A stretch of 64,000 nt of DNA, taken from Campylobacter cuniculorum DSM 23162 = LMG 24588 (GTDB taxonomy: Bacteria; Campylobacterota; Campylobacteria; Campylobacterales; Campylobacteraceae). The stretch is from the NCBI RefSeq assembly GCF_002104335.1, contig NZ_CP020867.1, positions 744,001-808,000 on the forward strand. Direction: 5' to 3'. Under the pieces are notes generated by a model that worked only from the letters and a program-made list of their open reading frames with translations, was not told the origin of the DNA and searched no databases. Positions 1 through 8,741 of this stretch are shown here, piece by piece (the first letter of the stretch is position 1; every line of letters begins with the position of its first letter). The position numbers and the translations under genes are program-made.

Positions 1-505
1 AGCTAAGAATTTAGGCAAACAAATCAGCATAGCCCAGCTCTTTATAGAAGTTAAAAATAACATTAAAACCTCTAAAGATAGCCTTTATCAAAGTGTAAAA
101 GACTTAGAAGATTCTTTTATGATACACAGCATTTTTCATGATGAAAAAAAGCTTAGAAAAATTTATTTTAGGGATTTTGCTTTAAAAAATGCTCTTTGCA
201 TTCAAAAGGATTTTAAACATTTATTTGAAAACCTCATTTTGAATGAGCTTTTTAAATTAAAACAAAATTTTTTTTATAATAAATTCTTTCATTTTTATTC
301 TAAAGATTCTAAAATTGCTTATATTTCAAGTCCTACTTTAGATCTTGATTTTATCAAACTTCGTGCGAAAAAAATTTTACCTAAAGCCCTTGAGCTTGGA
401 ATTTTTCATATTTTTTTTATCACCCTTTCAAATGATGAAAGTTTTTTTGAGCAAGGAGTAAAATTTGAGGTTTTACCTTTTGATAAATGGGCTTTAGGAT
501 TTTAA
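1..505 (+). CDS. ATPase-like protein, C-terminal part (5' end outside window)
   Basis: The reading frame is open from base 2, so this is the last ~167 residues of a larger protein; the first internal ATG (119) is not its start. The fragment has a winged-helix-like stretch (SIAQLFIEVKNN, SLYQSVKDLEDSF) followed by a block with LFENLILNEL and a late IAYISSPTLDLDF segment, the pattern of the DUF4143-type C-terminus of AAA_14 ATPases. In C. jejuni the gene in this position (Cj1533c, from memory) is annotated as an HTH-containing protein. It converges with the next gene, overlapping it by four bases. The ATPase domain itself is not visible here, so the call is tentative. Confidence 0.6.
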   Translation, partial: AKNLGKQISIAQLFIEVKNNIKTSKDSLYQSVKDLEDSFMIHSIFHDEKKLRKIYFRDFALKNALCIQKDFKHLFENLILNELFKLKQNFFYNKFFHFYSKDSKIAYISSPTLDLDFIKLRAKKILPKALELGIFHIFFITLSNDESFFEQGVKFEVLPFDKWALGF

Positions 506-1221
506 AACAAATTTTCTTTTTGAATTTCATCGTATTTTTCTAATTCATATTTTTTTATAACGCTTTCTAAGATTTTAATATAGTTCTTATTTTCAGAATA
601 AGAATGCATAGAGTGAATAGCGTCTAAACCTTTAATCTCTTTACCTTGTTCTAAAAATTTAGCCCTTGCTTCTCGAAAATCTTCATAGGCAAAATGACGA
701 TTTAAATTCAGTACATAAGAATCCACACTTTGTTGCAGATTATCAAAGATGCGAATTCTGTGATTTTTATTTGTGTGTCTTCTTTGAGGCAATAAGCCCT
801 CTCCGCTCCAAGTCCATTCTCCAAAAAGATTGTTTGCTTCTCTTGCAAAGCGACTTGTCCCAACAGCACTCTCAACCAAAGCTTGAGCCATACCTAAAGA
901 TTTTGGAATAAAATTAATTTTTTTTTGATATTCTGCTAAGTCAAAAAGATTTTCAATGCGGTATTTATTTTTAATTTCTATGAGTTTTTCTAAATTTTTT
1001 TGATTTTTAATTCTAAAAGCATTTTTAGCACTTTCATTTAAAAAAGCCTCCACGAAGGCTCTTTCTTGCTTAATATTTTCAAAAGAAACATCAAGCATTT
1101 CATTCATTTTAACGAAAAAAATTTGCTTTCTTTGCTCTGCGTCTAAATCATAATAATTTTCTCCAAATTCACTTGCAAAAATCAAAGACATAAAACTAAG
1201 AAAAATTATAATTTGCCTCAA
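502..1221 (-). CDS. Bax-like periplasmic N-acetylglucosaminidase
   Basis: A 239-residue protein with an N-terminal signal peptide (about residues 1-16, ending FAS). The GH73/Bax-type core is visible: MAQALVESAVGTSRFA, with E117 the likely catalytic glutamate, then NNLFGEWTW and a YVLNLNRH segment typical of Bax proteins. Family members cleave the glycan strand of peptidoglycan, so it probably acts on the cell wall in the periplasm. Its start overlaps the end of dapF by 26 bases, so it is the last gene of a coaE-dapF-bax operon. The C. jejuni neighbour Cj1532 is annotated only as a periplasmic protein. Confidence 0.75.
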   Translation of the reverse strand: MRQIIIFLSFMSLIFASEFGENYYDLDAEQRKQIFFVKMNEMLDVSFENIKQERAFVEAFLNESAKNAFRIKNQKNLEKLIEIKNKYRIENLFDLAEYQKKINFIPKSLGMAQALVESAVGTSRFAREANNLFGEWTWSGEGLLPQRRHTNKNHRIRIFDNLQQSVDSYVLNLNRHFAYEDFREARAKFLEQGKEIKGLDAIHSMHSYSENKNYIKILESVIKKYELEKYDEIQKENLF

Positions 1222-1945
1222 AACAATATCTCACCTTACCCTTAAAATAAATACAATCCTTTTGAAATCTAAAAAACACCTCTTCTTTGCTTTTAGGGAT
1301 GATTTTAACCTCATTTTGCACCATTTTTTTTAAAAAAGCCAGGTAAAAACAAGCCGCCATTCCTGTTCCACAAGCTAAGGTTTCATCTTCAACACCTCTT
1401 TCAAAGGTGCGAACTTTGATTGAATTCTTATTTATAATTTCGGCATAATTTACATTTGCATTATACTTTTTTCTTAAAAATTCACAAGTTTTTTTATCAA
1501 ATGCGTCTAAATTTTCACAAAAATGCACAAGATGAGGCACTCCACTATCACATTCTTGCCATGTTTTATTGTCAAATTCAAAGGCTTTTTTTGTGTATTT
1601 TATTTGACCTAAATTCACTTCTACAAAGTCTTTTTCAATTTCTGCTTCAATCACTCCTGCAGAGGTTAAAAAACGAAGTTTTACATCCATTCCTTTAATA
1701 TAATGTGCAAAATGTGCCACTGCTCTTGAAGCATTGCCGCACATTGAAGCTGTGCTTCCGTCTTTATTGTAAAATTCCCATTCAAAATCATAATCTTTAT
1801 GCGGCAAAAGCACGACAAGCCCATCCGCTCCTATACCTTTATAACGATTGCACACAATTTTTGCAAGCTCACTTCTGTCCGCCTTTTTGTCCGCACTAAA
1901 AATTACAAAATCATTGCCATTGGCATAATATTTATAAAATTTCAA
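1196..1945 (-). CDS. dapF: Diaminopimelate epimerase
   Basis: Converts LL- to meso-diaminopimelate in the cytoplasm, supplying lysine and peptidoglycan synthesis. The 249-residue length fits the family. Both catalytic cysteines are present in their signatures: C69 in DGSTASMCGNASR and C192 in ETLACGTGMAACF. The start overlaps the coaE stop by four bases (ATGA type), implying translational coupling. dapA, the earlier step of the same pathway, lies far away at 57.97 kb. Confidence 0.95.
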   Translation of the reverse strand: MKFYKYYANGNDFVIFSADKKADRSELAKIVCNRYKGIGADGLVVLLPHKDYDFEWEFYNKDGSTASMCGNASRAVAHFAHYIKGMDVKLRFLTSAGVIEAEIEKDFVEVNLGQIKYTKKAFEFDNKTWQECDSGVPHLVHFCENLDAFDKKTCEFLRKKYNANVNYAEIINKNSIKVRTFERGVEDETLACGTGMAACFYLAFLKKMVQNEVKIIPKSKEEVFFRFQKDCIYFKGKVRYCFEANYNFS

Positions 1946-2535
1946 ATTTCTCCCCTTGAAATTTTTTCTATAAATTTAATACACTCCGCCTTAAAATTCT
2001 CATAAGTGCTTGTATTGTAGATGACAAAATCTGCTAGAGGAATTTTTTTTTCAATATCCATTTGTGCTTCAATGCGTTTTAAAGCCTCTTCTTTGCTTAA
2101 ATTTTCTCTTTTCATCAATCTTTCTAAACTTTGTTCTTTGTTTGCATAAATGAGTATGCTTTTTCCAAGATTTGCGTAATTATTGTTTTCAAAAAAAAGC
2201 GGAAGTTCAACAAAAAAAGGCTTGTTTTTTTGCTCTAAAATGTGTATTTTTTCCAAAAGTCTTTCTTTGATTTTAGGATGCATAAAATTTTCGAGCTTTT
2301 TTTTAGCATTTTTATCGCTAAAAACTAAAGCCCCTAAGGCTTTGCGATTGATTTTACCATTGATAAGCAAAGCAGGATTTTCGAAAAGTCTTGCAAGTTC
2401 ATTTGAAAATTCATTTAAAATTTCATGGGCAATTTCATCAGCACTTAAACTTTCAAAACCCATAGAATGGGCAATTTTTATAAAAGTACTCTTTCCACAA
2501 GCTATGCTTGCACTCACAAAAAAAGTATGATTCAT
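1942..2535 (-). CDS. coaE: Dephospho-CoA kinase
   Basis: Last step of coenzyme A synthesis: phosphorylates the 3'-hydroxyl of dephospho-CoA. It has 197 residues, normal for the family. The P-loop reads ASIACGKST, with GKST intact but the leading glycines of the usual GGIGSGKS replaced; as far as I recall this variant is common in Campylobacter. The LSADEIAHEIL and HPKIKERL segments are characteristic of CoaE. First gene of the minus-strand operon coaE-dapF-bax and divergent from purM across a 61-base gap. Confidence 0.9.
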   Translation of the reverse strand: MNHTFFVSASIACGKSTFIKIAHSMGFESLSADEIAHEILNEFSNELARLFENPALLINGKINRKALGALVFSDKNAKKKLENFMHPKIKERLLEKIHILEQKNKPFFVELPLFFENNNYANLGKSILIYANKEQSLERLMKRENLSKEEALKRIEAQMDIEKKIPLADFVIYNTSTYENFKAECIKFIEKISRGEI

Positions 2536-2561
2536 CTTTATACCTTATTAAAATTTTTTTT

Positions 2562-2569
2562 GTTAAAAT
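2562..2569 (+). promoter_or_regulatory. Putative -10 element for purM
   Basis: GTTAAAAT lies 27 bases before the purM start and fits the extended -10 pattern common in Campylobacter (gnTAnAAT). No clear -35 box is expected in this genus. Called from the sequence pattern only. Confidence 0.4.
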
Positions 2570-2596
2570 ACCTTGTAAATTCTTAAAGGAAAATAA

Positions 2597-3586
2597 ATGA
2601 AAATTTCATATGAACAAGCTGGAGTCAGTATAGATAATGCAAATGCCTTTGTCAATGCCATTAAACCTCTTGTAAAACAAACTTTTAATGCAAATGTCTT
2701 AGGAGGCATAGGTTCTTTTTCTGGAGCCTATAAAATGCCTTCTCATTTTAAAAATCCTGTGATTTTAGGAGCAACAGACGGAGTTGGGACAAAATTGCGT
2801 CTTGCTATTGATGCAAAAAAATATGATACCATAGGGCAGGATTTGGTTGCAATGTGTGTGAATGATTTGATTTGTAATTTTGCTACACCTTTGTTTTTTT
2901 TGGATTATTATGCGAGTGCTAAACTTGAAATAGAAGTTGCAAAAAATGTTCTCTGTGGGATTGTAGAAGGTTGCAAGAAAGCTGGTTGTGCTTTAATCGG
3001 AGGCGAAACAGCTGAAATGCCCGGAATGTATGCTCAAGGTGATTTTGATTTGGCGGGTTTTGCAGTGGGAATGGCTGAAGAAGAGGAGATTGATAGAAGA
3101 GAATTTGTTAAAAATGGAGACATTTTACTCGCTTTGCCAAGTTCAGGGCTTCATTCTAATGGTTATTCTTTAGCCAGAAAGGTGCTTTTTGAAAGCTTAA
3201 AAATGAATTTTGAAGACAAAATAGGCGATGAAAAACTTATCGATATTTTGTTAAAACCAACAAGAATTTATGTGAAAGATTTTTTAAAACTTAAGCCTTA
3301 TATCAACGCTTTAGCTCATATTACAGGCGGAGGTTTGGTGGAAAATCTGCCCCGAATTTTCCCTCAAGGCATAGGTTGTATTATAAGAAAACATCATCTT
3401 AATACTCCCGAAATTTTTTATAAAATTGCTGAAGCTGTCGCAGAAAATGAAATGTATAAAAGCTTTAATATGGGCGTTGGAATGGTGCTTGTTGTGAGTG
3501 CTAAAAATGTCTCTAAAGTGCTTGAAAATTCTGACGCTTTCATCATAGGAGAGGTGGTTATTAATGAAGGAGTGAATTTAGAATGA
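2597..3586 (+). CDS. purM: Phosphoribosylformylglycinamidine cyclo-ligase (AIR synthetase)
   Basis: Fifth step of de novo purine synthesis: ATP-dependent closure of FGAM to aminoimidazole ribotide. The 329 residues start MKISYEQAGVSIDNANA, typical of PurM. Family signatures GATDGVGTKLRLA, GGETAEMPGMY and HSNGYSLAR are intact, as is ITGGGLVENLPR. An AAAGGA ribosome site lies just before the ATG. It is monocistronic here; the next gene starts ~480 bases on. Confidence 0.96.
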   Translation: MKISYEQAGVSIDNANAFVNAIKPLVKQTFNANVLGGIGSFSGAYKMPSHFKNPVILGATDGVGTKLRLAIDAKKYDTIGQDLVAMCVNDLICNFATPLFFLDYYASAKLEIEVAKNVLCGIVEGCKKAGCALIGGETAEMPGMYAQGDFDLAGFAVGMAEEEEIDRREFVKNGDILLALPSSGLHSNGYSLARKVLFESLKMNFEDKIGDEKLIDILLKPTRIYVKDFLKLKPYINALAHITGGGLVENLPRIFPQGIGCIIRKHHLNTPEIFYKIAEAVAENEMYKSFNMGVGMVLVVSAKNVSKVLENSDAFIIGEVVINEGVNLE

Positions 3587-4028
3587 TTGCGATGTGAATG
3601 GAAATTTTTAAAGATTTGCAAAAATGATTTAAACAATGTTTAAAATTGACTTTTTTATCTATAAAAATTTGCAATTTGTATAGATATTTAAAATTTTTAA
3701 AAACCAAGAATTAAATCATTGAAATTAAGCATAAAAAGACTTTTTTTAAAAATTTCAAAGACGTATTGTGTGAATCAAAGCAAAAATATTTTTATAAAAT
3801 CTTTAAAAAGATTATTTGTTTAATGAAAGTCAATAAAGAAATTAATCTTGTTCGTGTTTTAAAATATTATGTTCAATTGATTTTGATATATAGCAGTGTT
3901 AAAATTTATTAAAACTTAGATTTAGACAATTTAAGATTATATAAAATATATTCTAAAAAACTAAAATTCTTTTCTTTGCTTAACCCAAAATTTTTTTGAC
4001 AATTATAAACCCAAAATTGCTTTTTAAT
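3587..4028. other. AT-rich intergenic gap, nothing recognised
   Basis: About 440 bases between purM and the msrB promoter. It is strongly AT-rich, has no convincing ORF with a ribosome site, and I find no strong hairpin or RNA-gene signature. Short stretches could hide a small RNA, but the sequence shows nothing specific. Confidence 0.5.
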
Positions 4029-4036
4029 TGTATAAT
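4029..4036 (+). promoter_or_regulatory. Putative extended -10 promoter of msrB
   Basis: TGTATAAT (4029-4036) is a perfect TATAAT with an upstream TG, placed 29 bases before the msrB ATG, as expected for a sigma70 promoter in this genus. Confidence 0.5.
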
Positions 4037-4065
4037 ACGCATTAAATTTTGTATTTGGAAAAAAG

Positions 4066-4425
4066 ATGAGAAAATTAAACGATGAAGAAAAAAGAGTGAT
4101 TTTAGAAAAGGGCACAGAGGCTCCTTTTAGTGGAAAATATAATGATTTTTACGAAAAAGGTTTTTATCATTGTAAGCAATGTGGTGCTAAGCTTTATGAC
4201 TCTAAGGATAAATTTAAATCAGGTTGTGGATGGCCAAGTTTTGATGATGAGATTAAGGGTGCTGTGAAAAGATTGCCTGATAAAGATGGTATAAGAACGG
4301 AAATTTTGTGTGCAAAATGTGGGGGACATTTAGGGCATGTTTTTAAAGGGGAGGGTTTTTCACCTAAAAATATCAGACATTGTGTCAATTCTATCTCTTT
4401 AGAATTTGTTAAAAGTCAAGACTAA
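4066..4425 (+). CDS. msrB: Peptide-methionine (R)-S-oxide reductase
   Basis: Reduces the R-epimer of methionine sulfoxide in oxidised proteins, with electrons from thioredoxin. The 119 residues hold the whole MsrB fold: zinc cysteines C36/C39 (CKQC) and C82/C85 (CAKC), the GCGWPSF motif with resolving C54, and catalytic C106 in RHCVNSISLEF. There is no signal peptide, so it acts in the cytoplasm. The MarC-family gene follows ten bases later, as in C. jejuni (Cj1112c-Cj1111c, from memory). Confidence 0.95.
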   Translation: MRKLNDEEKRVILEKGTEAPFSGKYNDFYEKGFYHCKQCGAKLYDSKDKFKSGCGWPSFDDEIKGAVKRLPDKDGIRTEILCAKCGGHLGHVFKGEGFSPKNIRHCVNSISLEFVKSQD

Positions 4426-4434
4426 AAATACAAA

Positions 4435-5070
4435 ATGTTTGTGCATATGCAAGAAATTCACTTAATGTTTTTTTCAGCCATTACTCTACTTGCTGTATTG
4501 AATCCTTTTGGAAATCTCACTCAATTTTTAGCAATGAGCGAGGGCTTATCCTTAGAATTTAGAAAAAAACTTTTTAGGACTATTTTATATACTGCTTTTA
4601 TCATTGTTTTGGTCTTTTTGTTTTCAGGCTCTTTGTTTATGAACTATATCTTTCGTGTAACCCTTGATGATTTAAGGGTTTCTGGTGGATTAGTGCTTAT
4701 TATTATGTCTTTAAAAAATTTACTTTTTTCAACGAGAAACGCAACGAAGGATTTTTCACATTATCAAGAAATGGACGAAAAAGAGCTTTTAAGACAGAGT
4801 TTAATCCCTATGGCCTTTCCTATGCTTGTAGGACCTGGAACCTTAGCAACCATTGTTGTGCTTTCAGAAGATGGAGGACTTGAAATCGCATTGGGGGCTG
4901 TGATTATAGCCTTTATTTTTATGGGAATTTTATTTCATTTTGCTGCAATGATTGAAAGAATTGTTGGGAAACTCATTTTGCATGTTTTTTCTAGAATAGC
5001 CCTTGTTTTCATTGTCGCTATCGGTGTTAAGATTATGGTAACAGGTTTAAAGGGTATATTTAATTTATAA
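4435..5070 (+). CDS. MarC-family integral membrane protein
   Basis: A 211-residue protein with about six hydrophobic segments. The opening AITLLAVLNPFGNLTQF and the central SLIPMAFPMLVGPGTLATI are hallmark MarC/UAATP-family stretches. The family's transport role is unsettled; the old link to multiple antibiotic resistance was not upheld. The start at 4435 is ambiguous: an ATG at 4447 (MQEIHLMFF) is also possible. Likely cotranscribed with msrB. Confidence 0.85.
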   Translation: MFVHMQEIHLMFFSAITLLAVLNPFGNLTQFLAMSEGLSLEFRKKLFRTILYTAFIIVLVFLFSGSLFMNYIFRVTLDDLRVSGGLVLIIMSLKNLLFSTRNATKDFSHYQEMDEKELLRQSLIPMAFPMLVGPGTLATIVVLSEDGGLEIALGAVIIAFIFMGILFHFAAMIERIVGKLILHVFSRIALVFIVAIGVKIMVTGLKGIFNL

Positions 5071-5127
5071 ATTTAAGTTGCAAGAGTTAATTTTTTAGTA
5101 AAATAAAATCCTTAATCACATTCTAAT

Positions 5128-5185
5128 AGCGATTTTATCATAATTTATAAGCAATTTTTTCGCGTATTTAAATCATAAAATCGCT
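5128..5185. repeat. Inverted repeat with AGCGATTTTATCA arms
   Basis: The left arm AGCGATTTTATCAT (5128-5141) and right arm ATCATAAAATCGCT (5172-5185) are inverted copies with one mismatch around a 30-base spacer. The hairpin lies 58 bases after the MarC stop and may serve as a terminator. The same 12-mer core recurs at 59.7-59.85 kb. Confidence 0.45.
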
Positions 5186-5217
5186 TTATTTTTTTCAATT
5201 TTAAAAATTAAGACTTA

Positions 5218-5736
5218 TTAAACTTTAATATCCACACTTTTATGCTTGATATTGTTTAAATTCATTTGAGAAAGAATTTGATTTAAATTTGAGTGTTTGT
5301 CTTATCATTGATTTGAATGCTAAATAAAAGTTCTAATTGTTCTTTTAAAACAAATTGCTCTTTTAAAAGCTTTTTTAAAATTCGTTTGTGTCATAAGTTT
5401 TGCTCTTTTTTTAACTTGTATGGGGTGAAGGGTTTGTTTTCATCTTGTTTATTTTTATCAGCTTTGGTTATGACTTTTTTATTGTTAGATTGTTCTTGCA
5501 TTTCTTTTTGAATGTCTTTTTTGCTTTGTTCTGCAATTTTATGAAATTTTTCATCAATCCAATGCGTTGAAGCTTGATTTTTAGCTTTGAAATCATTAAG
5601 TGATTGAATCTGTTTTTGTGTCATTTTGTCGTTTAAAATTTTATTTTGTATAGAATCTTTGAGAATAAAAATTTCCTTTATAGGCTCATCATAAGCATTA
5701 TATGACAGATAAAAACAAAATGTTTAATTTTATCAT
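5218..5736 (-). pseudogene. Decayed gene for a small exported or periplasmic protein
   Basis: Minus-strand reading gives one protein-like path broken in three places. An ATG at 5736 begins MIKLNILFLSVI, signal-peptide-like. After a frame change near 5700 it continues YNAYDEPIKEIFILKDS and on through a hydrophilic stretch, of which 5624-5391 is the longest intact ORF (77 codons). An in-frame TGA at 5393-5391 interrupts it. The same frame then reads RILKKLLKEQFVLKEQLELL, and after a second frame change near 5288 it ends NLNQILSQMNLNNIKHKSV...DIKV-stop at 5218. Total is about 170 codons. I recognise no family. The residual 77-codon ORF has no good ribosome site. Confidence 0.55.
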
Positions 5737-5965
5737 ATTAAAAACAAGTTATTGATATATGCAGATTTAAAATCATTTGTTGAATTGATTAAAATATCTT
5801 TTTTTATATTAAAACGACAAAGATTGCGAGAATTTGAAATGAAATTAAGATTTTTGATATAAATAAAAATCTTTAAGAATATTGAGTTAATATTTAATAT
5901 AAAATCAATCATCATTAAAATTTTTTTCAACATATGATTTTGAAATATTTTTTATTTGAAAATGT
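5737..5965. other. AT-rich gap between pseudogene and hemN terminator
   Basis: This is the remainder of the ~930-base interval between marC and hemN. It is AT-rich with no supported gene. The short hydrophobic ORF on the minus strand (5733-5933) has biased AT composition and no ribosome site and was not accepted. Confidence 0.4.
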
Positions 5966-5997
5966 AAAAGTAAATACCTTAAAAAGGATTTACTTTT
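5966..5997 (-). terminator. Hairpin after hemN
   Basis: Arms AAAAGTAAATACCTT (5966-5980) and AAGGATTTACTTTT (5984-5997) pair with one bulged base and lie immediately after the hemN stop. Probable intrinsic terminator for the hemB-argF-hemN operon. Confidence 0.5.
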
Positions 5998-6001
5998 TAA
6001 C

Positions 6002-7357
6002 TCAAACGGTTTTAGAAAATACCTTTTTATCTTCGCTAATATTTCTAAAATAAGCATCAAAACACATAGCAATATTGCGGATAAGCAAAACTCCTGTTTC
6101 ATTAACCTTGATGAAATTCTCATCTTTACTTACAAAATCTTTGTATTCTTTTAAATCCTCTAAATCTTGCTTAAAATATTCCTCAAATTTAAGATTGAAT
6201 TTCTTTTCAATCTTTTTAATATCCAACTTAAAATTTGCCATCAAAGACATAATCACTTCTTTTCTAATTTTATCCTCTTCGCTTAAAAGCACACCCCTTT
6301 CAAAAGGCAAAAATCCCTCATCAATAGCTTTTTCATAGCTTGACATATCTTTAAAATTCTGTGCATAATGTCCAATTCCCTCACCAATGCTCGTAAGCCC
6401 AATTCCTATCAAATCCGCACCATCTTTTGTGGTATAACCTTGAAAATTGCGATGCAAGGTATTGTCTTGCAAAGCCTTAAAAAGTTCGTCATTTTCTTTT
6501 GCAAAATGGTCCATTCCTATCATTTTATAGCCATTTTGACTTAGAAATTTTTCACAAAATTCCAAAATTTGAAGTTTAACTTCGGGAGTTGGTAGTGTTT
6601 TTTCATCAAATTTTCTCATATTTTTTTTAAGCCAAGGAACATGAGCATAGTTAAAAATCGCTAAACGATCAGGATTTAAAAGCAAAATTTTTTCCAAAGT
6701 TTGAGAAAAACTTTCTAAACTTTGATAGGGCAAACCATAAATAAGGTCCATATTTAAGGATTTAATCTTTCTTTTTCTCACTCTATCTACTGCTTCTTTG
6801 GTGAGTTCAAAGGGCTGAATTCTATGGATTTCTTTTTGCACTCTTTCATCAAAATCTTGCACTCCAAAACTGATACGATTGAAACCATTTTGGGTTAAAA
6901 CATCGGCTTGTGCGTCATTTAAAAAACGTGGATCAATTTCACAACTTATTTCGGCATCTTCTGAAAAATTCCTAAAAACATCCTTAATCTTTAAAATGAG
7001 TCTTTCTAATTGCTTTGCACTAAAAAAAGTAGGAGTTCCGCCTCCAAAATGCATTTGCACAACCTCTCGCTTTGTGTCTAAAATTTTATCCAAAAGATTA
7101 AGCTCTTTAAAAAGATAGTCCAAATACCTTTCCTTACTCTCTTCTTTGGCTGTATATATAACATTACAGCCACAAAAATAGCAAGCACTTCTACAAAAAG
7201 GTAAGTGAAAATACAAAGAAAGATTTCTGCTTTGTTCTTTTAAAATTTGTATGTATTCTTCGTATTTAAATTTCGAGCTAAATTCCACAGCAGTGGGATA
7301 AGAAGTATAGCGGGGTCCTGCTTTAGAATACTTCACATAAGCCTTATAATCTTTCAT
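6002..7357 (-). CDS. hemN: Oxygen-independent coproporphyrinogen III dehydrogenase (radical SAM)
   Basis: Decarboxylates coproporphyrinogen III to protoporphyrinogen IX without oxygen, using SAM and a [4Fe-4S] cluster. It has 451 residues, standard for true HemN. The opening YSKAGPRYTSYPTAVEF and the cluster motif CRSACYFCGC (C55, C59, C62, then C64) match bona fide HemN and not the HemW heme chaperone. HFGGGTPTF and GFNRISFGVQDF follow as expected. The start overlaps the preceding gene by 14 bases, so it is the distal gene of the hemB-argF operon. Confidence 0.95.
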   Translation of the reverse strand: MKDYKAYVKYSKAGPRYTSYPTAVEFSSKFKYEEYIQILKEQSRNLSLYFHLPFCRSACYFCGCNVIYTAKEESKERYLDYLFKELNLLDKILDTKREVVQMHFGGGTPTFFSAKQLERLILKIKDVFRNFSEDAEISCEIDPRFLNDAQADVLTQNGFNRISFGVQDFDERVQKEIHRIQPFELTKEAVDRVRKRKIKSLNMDLIYGLPYQSLESFSQTLEKILLLNPDRLAIFNYAHVPWLKKNMRKFDEKTLPTPEVKLQILEFCEKFLSQNGYKMIGMDHFAKENDELFKALQDNTLHRNFQGYTTKDGADLIGIGLTSIGEGIGHYAQNFKDMSSYEKAIDEGFLPFERGVLLSEEDKIRKEVIMSLMANFKLDIKKIEKKFNLKFEEYFKQDLEDLKEYKDFVSKDENFIKVNETGVLLIRNIAMCFDAYFRNISEDKKVFSKTV

Positions 7358-7835
7358 CGTTTCTTGCCCTTTCTACCATAGCTTCCATATCTACAAATAG
7401 GTTAGGATGTTCTTTTTTTATATCTGCAATCAATTTTTCAAGGTCGATATTTACCTCCATTAAGCCATTTTTTGCTTTTTGTTTAATAGCGTCCATAGCG
7501 ACCGTCCAAGCATCGTTAAAATCAATGGGAATTTGTTGATAAATTGCCTTTTCGAGTCTGAGTTCAAAATTTTCTTTTTGGTTTTGTTTTAAATTCTCTA
7601 AAATATTTTTAAGACTTTTTAAAGACACTAAAGTATGAATTTCATCATTTTCATCGACGATAAACCAAGGTTCAGGTCCATCAAAACTACCATTTTTCAA
7701 AACCAAGAGTTTTTCATTTTCCTTTTGAGTTTTTTTGAGTTCTAAAATGGTTTGATCTTCTTTTTTTATCCCTAAATTTTGAGAAAATTCATTAATACGT
7801 TTTAAACAAGTATTGTATTTTTTTAATTCTTTCAT
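7344..7835 (-). CDS. UPF0763 (DUF2603) family protein
   Basis: A 163-residue soluble, lysine- and glutamate-rich protein with no signal peptide or membrane segment. It resembles the Campylobacter/Helicobacter-specific UPF0763 family, which includes Cj0993c at the same place between argF and hemN. Conserved-looking stretches are GPEPWFIVDENDEIHTL and NDAWTVAMDAIKQKAK. Function unknown. It lies three bases from argF and overlaps hemN, so it is cotranscribed with them. Confidence 0.75.
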   Translation of the reverse strand: MKELKKYNTCLKRINEFSQNLGIKKEDQTILELKKTQKENEKLLVLKNGSFDGPEPWFIVDENDEIHTLVSLKSLKNILENLKQNQKENFELRLEKAIYQQIPIDFNDAWTVAMDAIKQKAKNGLMEVNIDLEKLIADIKKEHPNLFVDMEAMVERARNDERL

Positions 7836-7838
7836 CTT

Positions 7839-8741
7839 CTATCCTTTTGTTTGATTTAAAAAGCAAAGCAGAGCTTTGACTACGTACAAGCGATTTCTTG
7901 CTTCTGTAAAAATCACTTCACTATGGGCTTCAAAAAGCTCTTCACTGACTTCATACCCTCGATAAGCTGGAAGACAATGGAGTAAAATCGCTCCTTCATT
8001 TGCCACACTCATTGCTTCTTTATCAACCATAAAGCCTTCAAAATCCTTAATCTTTCTGTCTTTATCCTCTTCTTGCCCCATAGAAATCCAAGTATCTGTA
8101 ATGACAACATCTTTATTTTCAATCGCTTCGAATTTATTATGTGTGATTGAAATTTTTGCCCCACTTTTGAGAGCTTTATCTCTAGCAAAACTTAGAATTT
8201 CAGGGTTAATCTCGTAATTTTTTGGAAGAGCTATACTGATTTCATAACCTAAAATTGCAGCAGCAATCAACCAAGAATTACACATATTGTTACTATCACC
8301 GATAAAAGCGATTTTTCCTTGCTTATTCCATTCTTGAATTGTCAATAAATCGCCTAAAACTTGAGTGGGATGACAAAGATCACTCAAAGCATTAATCACT
8401 GGAGCCTTTGAATACTTAGCAAATTCAACTAAATCCTCGTGGTTTTTAACCCTAAGCATGACAAAATCCACCATAGCTCCAATCACTCTTGCTGTATCTT
8501 TAATCAATTCACCACGATGAAGTTGCAAGTCATTTGCACTCAAAAACAAAGCCTTTCCTCCAAGCTCTGTGATAGCAAGTTCAAAAGCCATTCTTGTTCG
8601 TGTAGAGCTTTTTTCAAAAATCATGGCTAAGGTTTTATCAGGCAAAAGTTTTTGAGGATTTTTTTTAAGTTCAGCCGCATGAGTGATTAAAGCGTGAATT
8701 TCTTCTTTGCTAAAATCCTTTAAACTTAAAAAATGTCTCAT
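7839..8741 (-). CDS. argF: Ornithine carbamoyltransferase
   Basis: Makes citrulline from ornithine and carbamoyl phosphate in arginine synthesis. It has 300 residues. The carbamoyl-phosphate loop [11 protein letters not shown] is intact, as are CHPTQVLGD and the ornithine-binding HCLPAYRG. Its start overlaps the hemB stop by four bases, giving a hemB-argF-UPF0763-hemN operon that mixes haem and arginine steps. Confidence 0.96.
   Translation of the reverse strand: MRHFLSLKDFSKEEIHALITHAAELKKNPQKLLPDKTLAMIFEKSSTRTRMAFELAITELGGKALFLSANDLQLHRGELIKDTARVIGAMVDFVMLRVKNHEDLVEFAKYSKAPVINALSDLCHPTQVLGDLLTIQEWNKQGKIAFIGDSNNMCNSWLIAAAILGYEISIALPKNYEINPEILSFARDKALKSGAKISITHNKFEAIENKDVVITDTWISMGQEEDKDRKIKDFEGFMVDKEAMSVANEGAILLHCLPAYRGYEVSEELFEAHSEVIFTEARNRLYVVKALLCFLNQTKG

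Noticed and set aside
1942-2535. Unusual P-loop of CoaE (leading glycines replaced) as a sign of inactivation
   Set aside because: GKST and the other motifs are intact and, as far as I recall, Campylobacter CoaE proteins share this variant.
4066-4425. Possible selenoprotein form of MsrB, given selAB in the same window
   Set aside because: The catalytic position is an ordinary cysteine codon (C106) and there is no in-frame UGA before the stop.
5733-5933. 66-codon hydrophobic minus-strand ORF next to the pseudogene
   Set aside because: Composition follows the AT-rich background, no ribosome site, and it overlaps the start of the pseudogene path in another frame.
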